9,164 nucleotides of DNA from JAWXUT01 sp044426075 (GCA_044426075.1 JAWXUT010000071.1:1-9164); one strand, 5' to 3'. Counted from the stretch's first letter, positions 1-7,442 are shown. Translations and numbers: made by a program. The notes: generated by a model from the letters alone, not told the origin.

Positions 1-1
1 A

Positions 2-79
2 AATCTAGCAATAGCACCGATATATTACACTCAGCTGTCCGAAAATGCACTTCGTGCGCTTTCTCCCCGCTTCCTATAA
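2..79 (+). CDS. Possible C-terminal end of an upstream plus-strand gene (partial)
   Basis: The second plus frame is open from the window edge to a TAA at 77-79 and would encode about 25 residues ending SPRFL. The translation has an ordinary mixed composition, and a terminator-like hairpin starts 16 bases after the stop, as expected for a gene end. Against this, the stretch is very short, another frame is also open here, and I recognise no family. It may simply be intergenic sequence. Confidence 0.2.
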   Translation, partial: NLAIAPIYYTQLSENALRALSPRFL

Positions 80-95
80 TATTACTTATTACTTC

Positions 96-123
96 AAAAG
101 CACCCCAAGATTGGAGTGCTTTT
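96..123. terminator. Bidirectional terminator-like hairpin
   Basis: AAAAGCACCCC (96-106) pairs with GGAGTGCTTTT (113-123) around a 6-base loop. In plus-strand RNA there is one C-A mismatch, and the 3' side runs into five U residues. In minus-strand RNA that mismatch becomes a G-U wobble, so the stem is fully paired and ends in four U. It could end a plus-strand gene entering from the left and also the minus-strand serC-serA-ppa-ATPase transcript, whose last stop is about 195 bases away. Confidence 0.6.
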
Positions 124-127
124 TGTG

Positions 128-150
128 CTTGAAATACGGCGTTTATAAAG
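128..150 (-). repeat. Partial copy of dispersed CGTATTTC repeat
   Basis: Read on the minus strand, this stretch contains CGCCGTATTTCAAGCAC. It resembles the outer end of the nearby inverted repeat (GTCGTATTTCACGCAC) and the motif at the 3' end of the DUF896 gene. Its TATAAACGCCGT core (136-147, minus strand) recurs exactly at 8743-8754 on the plus strand. It looks like a decayed or partial member of the same repeat family. Confidence 0.4.
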
Positions 151-192
151 AATTAGAACTTGTTCTTGCCTGTAAATATAAATAGGAGCCGT

Positions 193-321
193 GTAAAAAG
201 TCGTAGTTTGCGTGCACAACGAAGCGAACGCCCAATTTAAAAAATCCTAATGTATAAGTAATACCTGAATTTTTAAAATTGGGCGCTCGTAAAGTTGTGT
301 GCGTGAAATACGACTTTTTAC
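193..321. repeat. Long imperfect inverted repeat (55-bp arms) overlapping the ATPase stop codon
   Basis: The arms 193-247 and 267-321 align without gaps at 43 of 55 positions around a 19-base centre. The outer 13 bases, GTAAAAAGTCGTA, are identical, and so is an inner CGCCCAATTT block. Four of the mismatches become G-U pairs in plus-strand RNA, which suggests selection on a folded plus-strand RNA, or just drift. The right arm contains the TAA (318-320) that ends the P-type ATPase gene. It could be a MITE-like palindrome inserted at the gene end or an oversized bidirectional terminator. A GT dinucleotide flanks both ends, too short to call a target duplication with confidence. A weak plus-strand promoter-like pair (TAGAAC, 17 bp, TATAAA at 177-182) lies just outside the left arm. 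Confidence 0.75.
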
Positions 322-2780
322 GTGATTTTGAGTTTTTCTAAGACCTTATCCGTAATATTCCTCTTGTTGAGCAACCGCACAAAATAGAGGCAGGCGATAA
401 ATATTGGGATGGTGCAAGCGATGGTTGGGATGAGGATTTTCATCATATCCCAAGTGAAATCTCGACTTAAGCCGAACATATCGGCAAGGCTTATTGACCC
501 GATATCTATTACAAAGGAGCCGGCAATCATAGCTATCATTACAAAGATTAGGGCTGTTCTGATGCCGTTTAGTGGGATAGAAATAGAGGTTACAAATACG
601 ATACTTACAAGACAAGTGTAAATTAGGCAAATCGTGCTAATTTGGTTGCTGTCTAGTGATGGCACAGCGCGACTTGCAAGCGTAATTGCAGCTACACCAA
701 AAGTTACTGCAATTGCACCCGGTAGGGCGTTGCTGATAACGGTACTGAAAAATTTACCTTGCACGCGCTCGTTATTTGGTTCAAGGGCTAGCACATAGCT
801 AGGGATACCTATGCACGCAGTGCCAATTAAGGTTAAATGTTTAGGCATAAATGGTAGGTCGGAGCTTATTACTAAAAAAGCAAGTGCCAACATAAAGTTG
901 TACAATGTTTTCATAAGATAAAGGGCAGCAGTACGTTGCAAGTTGTTTATGCTACGCCTACCTTCTGCCACTATTTTTGGCATACTCCCAAAATTACTAT
1001 CTAGCAATACTAGCTGTGATACACTTTTGCTCGCATCACTTCCAGATGCCATTGCGATAGAACAATCTGACTCTTTTAAGGCAAGAACATCATTTACGCC
1101 GTCGCCCGTCATACCTACTTTATGCCCTTGTTTTTTGAGGGCTTGCACTAGTTTCAACTTTTGATCGGGTGTTACTCGCCCAAAAATGGTGTATTTTTGC
1201 ACCGCTTCTGCTATCATATCATCTGTAACCAAGGTGCTTGCATCTACATATTTCTCGCTATCATTTACGCCCGCGCGCTCTGCAATAGATTTTACAGTTA
1301 CGGGATTGTCGCCAGAAATTATCTTAATTGTAACGCCTTGTTCGGCAAAATATGCAAGCGTTGCGGGTGCTTCTGCACGGATTTTATCTGTAATTATAAC
1401 AAACGCCAACAGCTTCTTTTCTTCTGGCAAGTTGAACCCTTGCACAGTGCCATTGCACTCAACCAATGCTATTACGCGCTGACCCTTTTCGCCATAGCTA
1501 TTCAACTCCATTTCTATCTCTTCTGTAATAGGTAGAATAAATTCTGTTGCCCCTATTACATACGTTTTGTTGCTAAATGTGGCACTACTCCACTTTCTTT
1601 TAGCGTTGAATGCGATTATACTGCTTGCGCTCGCACGTGAATTGCAGTCAACCGTGTAATCTAAAATAGCTTCTGCAGTTGGGTTTCTGTCGCCCACTGC
1701 ACGCGTTGTCATGGCTAGGATATCGGCAATTTCTTCCTCTTTTAACCCCGCCTTGTCTACAATAGACACAACTTCCATTCGCCCTTCAGTTATTGTACCC
1801 GTTTTATCTAAACAAAGCACATCAACACGCGCTAAACTCTCCGCACAATACAAATCTTGCGCTAGTGTTTTATGACGCGCAAGGCGCACTATGCTAACAC
1901 AAAATACTGCCGATGTTAACGCCATAAGCCCCGATGGTATCATTCCCGTTATTGAACCCAATACAGTTAGCACCGTTTCGCTAATGTCATTTGACTGCGC
2001 AAAACCCTTAACAGCTACCAACAATATGCCTAGTGGAAACACCATTGTAGACATTATTTTAATAACCATATTTAATGATTTTAGAATTTCACTATTTGTT
2101 TCTTTAATATATTTTGCGCCGCTACTGATTTTTGTAGCAAAATTATCCTTGCCGATGTGAATAACTTGTGTTGTAGCGTTGCCACTTACAACATAGCTTC
2201 CACTTAGCGCGATTACGCCAACTTCTTTAGAAATAGCGTCGGGCTCACCCGTAATTTGCGACTCGTTAACCTCTAAAAATCCGTCTACAATAACGCAGTC
2301 AGAAGTTATTTGTTGCCCCGCAGTAAGCACCATTATATCATCTTTAACAATATCTTCAATTGCGATATTTTGCACTTTGCCGTCACGTTTAACTGCAACT
2401 TTTGGCGCAGATAACAGCGTTAACTTATCAATTGTTTTTTTAGCTTTAACTTCTTGAATAAGTCCTACCGCTATATTAAATGCGGCTACCCCTAAAAATC
2501 CAAGATTCGCAAAATCTGCCACTTCAATAATGCCGTTTTTAGGCGTGAAAATAACAACCAATACCGCTGAAATCATCATTATCATATTGAAAAAAGTAAG
2601 CGTGTGCGTTTTTATAATTTGCCCAACGCTTTTAGTTTTTATGTTTTGGTCGCCATTAACTTGACCTTTGGATACCCTTTCTTGCACTTCTTCGCTGGTT
2701 AAGCCAACAGAAAAGTCAACCGTGGTTCTTATTTCGTCCAAAGCAGAATCTTCATTAAGTTGTATGTTTGATTCTGCCAT
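318..2780 (-). CDS. Cation-translocating P-type ATPase, CtpE-like (probable Ca2+ or divalent cation pump)
   Basis: An integral membrane ATP-driven cation pump. In the 820-residue form it has a TGE actuator motif at 177-179, the phosphorylated aspartate D325 in DKTGT, an IGATEF nucleotide-site variant of KGA near 409, SGD at 489-491 and GDGVND at 559-564. Ten hydrophobic segments are visible: about 61-80, 91-110, 240-257, 268-298, 618-640, 650-667, 680-702, 712-735, 741-758 and 783-803. There is no N-terminal heavy-metal domain. The M4-to-P-domain stretch (GMIPSGL, then LARVDVLCLDKTGT) and M5-M6 (LMKT, PKHLTLIG) resemble mycobacterial CtpE and Firmicutes relatives, for which Ca2+ uptake is reported; the substrate here is inferred. 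An ATG at 2795 would add five residues but lacks a ribosome site. The ATG at 2780 has GGAG (2790-2793) nine bases upstream and starts 18 bases after the ppa stop, so I prefer it. The last gene of the cluster; its stop lies inside an inverted repeat. Confidence 0.93.
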   Translation of the reverse strand: MAESNIQLNEDSALDEIRTTVDFSVGLTSEEVQERVSKGQVNGDQNIKTKSVGQIIKTHTLTFFNMIMMISAVLVVIFTPKNGIIEVADFANLGFLGVAAFNIAVGLIQEVKAKKTIDKLTLLSAPKVAVKRDGKVQNIAIEDIVKDDIMVLTAGQQITSDCVIVDGFLEVNESQITGEPDAISKEVGVIALSGSYVVSGNATTQVIHIGKDNFATKISSGAKYIKETNSEILKSLNMVIKIMSTMVFPLGILLVAVKGFAQSNDISETVLTVLGSITGMIPSGLMALTSAVFCVSIVRLARHKTLAQDLYCAESLARVDVLCLDKTGTITEGRMEVVSIVDKAGLKEEEIADILAMTTRAVGDRNPTAEAILDYTVDCNSRASASSIIAFNAKRKWSSATFSNKTYVIGATEFILPITEEIEMELNSYGEKGQRVIALVECNGTVQGFNLPEEKKLLAFVIITDKIRAEAPATLAYFAEQGVTIKIISGDNPVTVKSIAERAGVNDSEKYVDASTLVTDDMIAEAVQKYTIFGRVTPDQKLKLVQALKKQGHKVGMTGDGVNDVLALKESDCSIAMASGSDASKSVSQLVLLDSNFGSMPKIVAEGRRSINNLQRTAALYLMKTLYNFMLALAFLVISSDLPFMPKHLTLIGTACIGIPSYVLALEPNNERVQGKFFSTVISNALPGAIAVTFGVAAITLASRAVPSLDSNQISTICLIYTCLVSIVFVTSISIPLNGIRTALIFVMIAMIAGSFVIDIGSISLADMFGLSRDFTWDMMKILIPTIACTIPIFIACLYFVRLLNKRNITDKVLEKLKIT

Positions 2781-2798
2781 AAACGCAAACTCCATTAT

Positions 2799-3341
2799 TT
2801 ATTTTTGTACTAGTTTGTAAAAATTCTTCTTATATTCTTCAATTCCGCGTGCAATAACTTCAATTGCAACTTCTTTATTTTCTATCTTTATAACAGCGGT
2901 TTCTTTGCCCTCTAGTTGTTTGTAGATTGTAAAAAAGTGACAAATTTCATCCATAACGTGTGGAGGAAGTTCATCAATATTTTTGTATGTTCTCCAACTT
3001 GGTTCACGGAAAGGCACAGCTATAATTTTGTTATCCACAAAGCCATCATCCATCATTGTAACCATTCCGATAGGATAACATCTGCACATTGCAAGTGGTT
3101 GTATACTCTCATTTGACATAACCAACACATCAACTGGATCATTATCTTCGCAATATGTGCGTGGAATAAAGCCATAGTTTGCTGGATAGTGGGTGCTTGT
3201 ATGCAATATTCTATCTAGAATAAGCCCGCCGGACTCTTTATCAAGCTCGTATTTGTTCTTGCTACCTTTGCTGATTTCAATTACAGCCATAAAGTCTTCA
3301 GGTTGAATGCGTTCTGTGCTGATGTCGTGCCATAAATTCAT
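2799..3341 (-). CDS. ppa: Inorganic pyrophosphatase, family I (soluble)
   Basis: A cytoplasmic Mg2+-dependent enzyme that hydrolyses PPi to two phosphates and so pulls biosynthetic reactions forward. At 180 residues it is the usual size for bacterial family I enzymes. It carries SKNKYELDKESGGL (26-40), LDRIL with an active-site arginine (R44), YPANYGFIP (52-60) and the signature EDNDPVDVLV (65-74), with metal-binding aspartates D66, D68 and D71. D103 and K105 in DNKIIAVP match further active-site residues, and HFFTIYKQLE follows. The start has a GGAG site seven bases upstream. The gene sits 75 bases after serA with a probable promoter in that gap, and the ATPase follows within 18 bases, so these two are likely co-transcribed. 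Many Clostridia use family II or membrane pyrophosphatases instead, so the family I type is mildly informative. Confidence 0.97.
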   Translation of the reverse strand: MNLWHDISTERIQPEDFMAVIEISKGSKNKYELDKESGGLILDRILHTSTHYPANYGFIPRTYCEDNDPVDVLVMSNESIQPLAMCRCYPIGMVTMMDDGFVDNKIIAVPFREPSWRTYKNIDELPPHVMDEICHFFTIYKQLEGKETAVIKIENKEVAIEVIARGIEEYKKNFYKLVQK

Positions 3342-3373
3342 AATAAATCTCCTAACAAATAGTTTATATACAC

Positions 3374-3402
3374 ATTATAAACCATAACGAGCATTTCTGC
3401 AA
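3374..3402 (-). promoter_or_regulatory. Probable internal promoter before ppa
   Basis: On the minus strand a perfect -10 TATAAT (3374-3379) lies 17 bases from a weak -35 TTGCAG (3397-3402), with an expected start near 3367, about 25 bases before the ppa ATG. No terminator is visible between serA and ppa, so this would add to read-through from serC. The -35 matches consensus at only three positions, so activity is uncertain. Confidence 0.5.
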
Positions 3403-3416
3403 TAGCAAAAATAGAA

Positions 3417-4583
3417 TTATATGATTCTAAGTGTATTAACCTCATCAATCTCATCTAAAGCATCCCACAAGGTGTCTTCATTTTCAAGGGACATTATTGT
3501 GGCTTCGTCTGTATCAAAAATGGCATAACCAATTTCTGCGCGTTCTGCAATGGTAACATCAATTCCCAAAGTATCCGCCGCCTTTTTAATGGCATTGCCC
3601 GCTGTTTCTGAAACATCATAGATTGCAGTCATACGATATTTTTTTGTGCGAGGCACGCTGATTGCTGGGAAGTTTACGCTGTTTTTAACATTGCCATTTT
3701 CTAGGAAGTCAACTAGTTGTTCACTTGCCATAATAGCGCAGTTTTCTTCTGCCTCTTCTGTGCTTGCGCCAAGGTGAGGGATAGCAATTATGCCGTTAAC
3801 TCCAATAACCTCTGCAGTTGGGAAGTCAACTATATATTTATTGATTTTTCCGCTTGCGATGCCCGATTTAATTGCGTTTACATCTACAAGTTCTGCACGG
3901 CTGAAGTTAAGTACAGTCAAACCGTCTTGCGCCATAGCCAAAGCATCTGCGTTAATCATTGCGCGTGTGCTATCAAGTAGTGGCACGTGTAGGGTGATAA
4001 AAGCGCTATTTTTATATATTTCTTCCAAAGAAACAACTGCGATATCCGCTTTAGCCAATGTATCTTTTGCAAATGAACTCAAGTATGGGTCGTATCCAAT
4101 AACATTCATTCCGAGTGCTTTGCAATCAAGTGCAACTTTAACGCCTATTGCGCCAAGCCCAACTACGCCCATAGTTTTGCCGATAATTTCGAAACCGCCA
4201 AAAGCCTTTTTGCCTTTTTCTACTGTTTTTGGCACATCTTGTTCTGCACTTAAAGTGCTAGCCCAATTTACGCCGTCAATTATTCCTCTTGAAGCAAGCA
4301 ACATTGCACACAACACAAGTTCTTTTACTGCGTTTGCGTTGGCACCTGGTGTATTGAATACACAAATACCCATATCACTCATTTCTTTTATTGGAATATT
4401 ATTTACGCCCGCACCCGCACGTGCTACTGCAAGTAACTGTTCGGGAATTTCGTAGTCGTGCATATTAGCACTGCGTACCAAAATTGCAGAAGGTGCTTCA
4501 ACATCTGAACCAACTGTGTAGGTATCTGCAAAAACGGTGTTTATTTTATCGCTTATAGCGTTTAGTGTTAAGATATCGTACAT
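3417..4583 (-). CDS. serA: D-3-phosphoglycerate dehydrogenase
   Basis: A cytoplasmic NAD-dependent enzyme oxidising 3-phosphoglycerate to 3-phosphohydroxypyruvate, the first step of serine synthesis. At 388 residues it is the short form found in many Clostridia. RAGAGVNNI (55-63) is the substrate phosphate loop, GLGAIG (142-147) is the Rossmann dinucleotide motif, and YDPY (164-167) follows with the acidic residue after the second strand. Catalytic residues are R229 (NFSRAELVD), E258 and H270 in PHLGASTEEA. Residues from about 315 to 388 look like a short ACT-type domain, the usual place for serine feedback in this family; whether it binds serine cannot be told. The start has GGAGG seven bases upstream and lies 14 bases after the serC stop, so the two genes are one transcript. 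The RAEL in place of the common RGxx after the catalytic arginine is a minor variation. Confidence 0.96.
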   Translation of the reverse strand: MYDILTLNAISDKINTVFADTYTVGSDVEAPSAILVRSANMHDYEIPEQLLAVARAGAGVNNIPIKEMSDMGICVFNTPGANANAVKELVLCAMLLASRGIIDGVNWASTLSAEQDVPKTVEKGKKAFGGFEIIGKTMGVVGLGAIGVKVALDCKALGMNVIGYDPYLSSFAKDTLAKADIAVVSLEEIYKNSAFITLHVPLLDSTRAMINADALAMAQDGLTVLNFSRAELVDVNAIKSGIASGKINKYIVDFPTAEVIGVNGIIAIPHLGASTEEAEENCAIMASEQLVDFLENGNVKNSVNFPAISVPRTKKYRMTAIYDVSETAGNAIKKAADTLGIDVTIAERAEIGYAIFDTDEATIMSLENEDTLWDALDEIDEVNTLRII

Positions 4584-4597
4584 AAATATGCCTCCAA

Positions 4598-5671
4598 TTA
4601 TGCGTTTTCTTTTTGGAACTCTGTCATAAATGCTATCAATGTCAAGATGCCTTCCATTGGCATTGCGTTGTAAATGCTAGCGCGCATTCCACCCGCAAGT
4701 CTGTGACCTTTTAGTGCAACTAAGCCTCTTTGTTCTGCTTCTTTTATAAACTTCGCATCAAGTTCTGCTGATGGTGTTACAAATGGCACGTTCATAAGTG
4801 ACCTATCTGCAACTGCTACATTGTTTTTGTAGAATCCGCTGTTGTCGATAAATTCATACAAAAGCCCTGCCTTGTATTCGTTTACTTTTTGAATTGCGCT
4901 TACGCCGCCAATCTCTTTTATCCACCTAAATGTGAGCATTGCCATATAGATAGCAAAACAAGGTGGAGTGTTATATAAACTGTTTTGTGAAGCTTGCGTG
5001 CTGTAATCCAACATTATTGGGCAACACTCGCGCGCTTTGCCTAACATCGATTTTTTGATTATTACTATTGTTAAACCAGCTGGGCCAATGTTCTTTTGTG
5101 CGCCAGCATACAACATATCAAATGCGTTTACATCAATTTCTTCACTTAAAATGATACTGCTTATATCGCCAATAAGTGGTGCCTTGTGTGCGGGCAACTT
5201 TGTAAACCTTGTGCCGAAAATTGTGTTGTTATATGTTAAATGTATGTAGTCAGCATCGTCATTTGTTACAACTTTATCCATATCGGGGATGTGTCTGTAA
5301 CTATCTTGCTTGCTGCTTGCAATTATGTTTGCTGTGCCATATCTTGCACCAGCTTCCGCTGCCTTGTTTGCAAAATTGCCAGTTACTATGTAATCTGCTT
5401 TGCCTGTGTGCATTAAATTTAATGGGATTGCATCAAATTGTGTGCTTGCTCCGCCTTGTAAAAATAATATTTGATAATCATCACTAATGTGCATTAACTC
5501 TTTAAGTAATGCAATGGCTTCGTTATGAATTTGATCAAATGCCTTAGAGCGGTGGCTCATTTCTGTAACGGACATTCCGCTTCCTGCATAGTCGAAAAAA
5601 TCTTTACGCACTGCTTCTTTAACATCTCTGTGTAGCATTGATGGGCCTGCCGAAAAATTGTAAACGTTCAT
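4598..5671 (-). CDS. serC: Phosphoserine aminotransferase
   Basis: A cytoplasmic PLP-dependent class V aminotransferase that converts 3-phosphohydroxypyruvate and glutamate to phosphoserine and 2-oxoglutarate, the step after SerA; the family can also act in the pyridoxal phosphate pathway. At 357 residues it is the normal length. It begins NVYNFSAGPSMLH, typical of SerC, followed by EMSHRS (37-42), LQGGAST (71-77), GDISS (168-172), the PLP-binding K193 in AGAQKNIGPAG, and GHRLAGGMRAS (322-332) with substrate-binding arginines. The ATG has GGAG five bases upstream. First gene of the serC-serA-ppa-ATPase cluster, with its own strong promoter and a leader of only about 23 bases, which leaves no room for a riboswitch or T-box. 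No serB-type phosphatase is in the window. Confidence 0.97.
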   Translation of the reverse strand: MNVYNFSAGPSMLHRDVKEAVRKDFFDYAGSGMSVTEMSHRSKAFDQIHNEAIALLKELMHISDDYQILFLQGGASTQFDAIPLNLMHTGKADYIVTGNFANKAAEAGARYGTANIIASSKQDSYRHIPDMDKVVTNDDADYIHLTYNNTIFGTRFTKLPAHKAPLIGDISSIILSEEIDVNAFDMLYAGAQKNIGPAGLTIVIIKKSMLGKARECCPIMLDYSTQASQNSLYNTPPCFAIYMAMLTFRWIKEIGGVSAIQKVNEYKAGLLYEFIDNSGFYKNNVAVADRSLMNVPFVTPSAELDAKFIKEAEQRGLVALKGHRLAGGMRASIYNAMPMEGILTLIAFMTEFQKENA

Positions 5672-5700
5672 AAATTCTCCATAATTATATTGATATAAAT

Positions 5701-5729
5701 ATTATACTCTCTTAAAACAAAATTGTCTA
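5701..5729 (-). promoter_or_regulatory. Sigma-A promoter of the serC-serA operon
   Basis: On the minus strand a -35 TAGACA (5724-5729, five of six consensus bases) is separated by exactly 17 bases from a perfect -10 TATAAT (5701-5706). The predicted start is near 5694, about 23 bases before the serC ATG. The spacing and match are among the best in the window. Confidence 0.75.
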
Positions 5730-5752
5730 ACAAATATACCCCTTAGCACGCT

Positions 5753-5772
5753 TTATTTACGATTATTTACGA
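5753..5772 (-). repeat. Tandem 10-bp repeat upstream of the serC promoter
   Basis: Two perfect head-to-tail copies of TCGTAAATAA (minus-strand reading) lie 23 bases upstream of the serC -35 and just after the radical SAM stop codon. The 10-bp period is about one helical turn, so a regulator could bind both copies on the same face of the DNA. That role is inference; a chance duplication in AT-rich sequence is possible. Confidence 0.45.
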
Positions 5773-5778
5773 CATTTT

Positions 5779-7380
5779 TTACATAAATTTAGTTGAAAAT
5801 ACTCTATTCACTTCATCAAAATCGTTGTAATCACAACAAATCACGCGTGGAACCTCAGTTAGCGCGCCCTTTTCATCTAAAAATGTTTCAAATGCCATTA
5901 AATTGCCTTGCTTTTTTAGCACTCTGTTGATGCCATTTATGTTCAACTTGTGTTCGCGAAAAAGAGCACTAGGCGTTTTTCTGCAATTGTTTGTGCTAAA
6001 GTAGTCGAAACGCAAATATTCCACAACTTCATCCACTTTATTGCCTTTTGCCACCAAATAGTCGCGGAACTTAAGGATAATATCGTTTAATGACGTACCC
6101 GTTAAATTGCCCGCAAGGCGTGCTATATCGGCGAAAAAATCGTACGCTGAACGGTCTATAAATCTAGCTATGGTGCGTTTAAATCTGCCACTGTTGTAAA
6201 TTTTATTTACGGCAATCTCTGTGTTTTTTACGTCAACCACTTCTTCCGCTGACAAAAATGGTGTGCTTATTATGTCATATGGAGCTTCGCTATTATAGAT
6301 GTAGTCGGGTGTAATTGTGTCGGCAAGCTCGCTTCCAGTAAGAACTTTTAACAACCCCAGTTGTATCTCGTGAGGCGCAATTGCAAATAATGTGTTGAAA
6401 CTCTCCTTTAAACTCGCTAAATCTTCATATGGCAAGCCCGCTATTAAATCGCAATGAACAACCGCATTATTTAGCCCTATCAACCTCTTTATGTTGTGCT
6501 CGATTACATTTTTATTGCACTTTCTGTTAATTGCTTGCAAGGTTTTTTCATTAAATGATTGCATACCAACTTCAAACTGCAACGCGCCCACCGGTGCGGT
6601 GCTTATTATATCAAAATATTCATCGTCAAAAAGCTCGGGTGCAACCTCAAAATGCACGGGAAAATCAAAATGCTCGCTCTCTGCAATAACCGCACGCAAC
6701 ACATCTTTTGCATATCGGTTTTTTAAGTTTGCGGTGCGGTCTACAAACTTTAACACCTTTATATTTGATCCCCTAAATTTTGCAAGTTCCGCCTTTGCAA
6801 AATCAAGATTAAAAAGGCGCAAATCATCTTTGCAACTCATACAATAGCTACACCTAAATGGGCAGCCTCTGCTTGCTTCAAAGTAGGCTATTTTGCCCGA
6901 AGTATGTTTGAAATATTCCTCACCATATGGGCTTATAATATCACAAGAAATTGCACTTTTAGTACTCTTAAATACCCCACTTGGGCACCCATTGTTGATA
7001 TAATCTAAAAATACAACTTCGCCGTCACCAACCAAAATTGTATCACATAATGGCAACAGTTGAGCTATGTTGTTTTCAGCTTCTATCCCACCAAAAACCA
7101 CCTTTATTTGGGGCAGCAACTCCCTTATCTTCTTTGCCAATGTAACAACCATTTTTATATTGAATATATAAGTACTAAAAGCAATTATATCTGGCATATC
7201 CTCTACAATATTATCATACAATTCAGCAACTGCCATATTCACATTGCCCTCATAAATTGTAGCATTTATATACGACGCACGCAATGCTTCAGCTATATAA
7301 TGCACCGCCAAATTGGTGTGAATATACTGGCTATTTAATGCAACTAGCCTTACTTTGTTGTTGGATAAACTATTATTCAT
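5779..7380 (-). CDS. B12-binding-domain-type radical SAM protein, DUF4080-like
   Basis: A predicted cytoplasmic 4Fe-4S radical SAM enzyme; the substrate is unknown. Residues about 10-130 look like a cobalamin-binding-type Rossmann domain (VRLVALNSQYIHTN, IIAFSTYIFN, KVVFGGIEAEN, ILVGDGE), but the DxHxxG motif that holds the cobalt ligand histidine is absent. The radical SAM core starts at YFEASRGCPFRCSYC, with cluster cysteines C173, C177 and C180 (CxxxCxxC). It continues through VLKFVDRT, FEVAPEL, LQFEVGMQS and IAGLPYE to about 350. The C-terminal 180 residues resemble the DUF4080 extension usual in this Clostridia/Firmicutes group. At 533 residues the length is normal. The ATG at 7380 is the only usable start before the first conserved strand, has no ribosome site, and coincides with the predicted transcript start. 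It is 107 bases upstream of serC on the same strand with no clear terminator between, so read-through is possible. Confidence 0.9.
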   Translation of the reverse strand: MNNSLSNNKVRLVALNSQYIHTNLAVHYIAEALRASYINATIYEGNVNMAVAELYDNIVEDMPDIIAFSTYIFNIKMVVTLAKKIRELLPQIKVVFGGIEAENNIAQLLPLCDTILVGDGEVVFLDYINNGCPSGVFKSTKSAISCDIISPYGEEYFKHTSGKIAYFEASRGCPFRCSYCMSCKDDLRLFNLDFAKAELAKFRGSNIKVLKFVDRTANLKNRYAKDVLRAVIAESEHFDFPVHFEVAPELFDDEYFDIISTAPVGALQFEVGMQSFNEKTLQAINRKCNKNVIEHNIKRLIGLNNAVVHCDLIAGLPYEDLASLKESFNTLFAIAPHEIQLGLLKVLTGSELADTITPDYIYNSEAPYDIISTPFLSAEEVVDVKNTEIAVNKIYNSGRFKRTIARFIDRSAYDFFADIARLAGNLTGTSLNDIILKFRDYLVAKGNKVDEVVEYLRFDYFSTNNCRKTPSALFREHKLNINGINRVLKKQGNLMAFETFLDEKGALTEVPRVICCDYNDFDEVNRVFSTKFM

Positions 7381-7386
7381 ATCTTC

Positions 7387-7415
7387 ATTATATCATAAAT
7401 TTTTCACCTTAGCAA
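7387..7415 (-). promoter_or_regulatory. Promoter of the radical SAM gene, predicting a leaderless mRNA
   Basis: On the minus strand TTGCTA (7410-7415) lies 17 bases from TATAAT (7387-7392), and the -10 is extended by an upstream TG (TGATATAAT). Counting seven bases from the end of the -10 puts the transcript start at about 7380, the A of the ATG. There is no Shine-Dalgarno sequence, so translation would be leaderless. Confidence 0.65.
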
Positions 7416-7442
7416 CAATCGTATACATTATGCCTTTTCAGC

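Noticed and set aside
155..166. Palindrome AGAACTTGTTCT as an operator
   Set aside because: Only 12 bases, occurs once, and no nearby gene has a promoter it would overlap convincingly.
1161..1535. 124-residue plus-strand open frame opposite the P-type ATPase
   Set aside because: Antisense shadow of the conserved nucleotide-binding region, with no start signal and a cysteine/tyrosine-rich translation resembling no family.
3790..4455. 221-residue plus-strand open frame opposite serA
   Set aside because: It lies wholly antisense to a gene with clear catalytic motifs, is rich in serine, alanine and proline as expected from reversed codons, and has no ribosome site.
5672..5700. Riboswitch or T-box before serC
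   Set aside because: The predicted leader is only about 23 bases, too short for any known element.
6491..6847. 118-residue plus-strand open frame opposite the radical SAM gene
   Set aside because: Antisense to the radical SAM core, low-complexity serine/lysine composition and no ribosome site.
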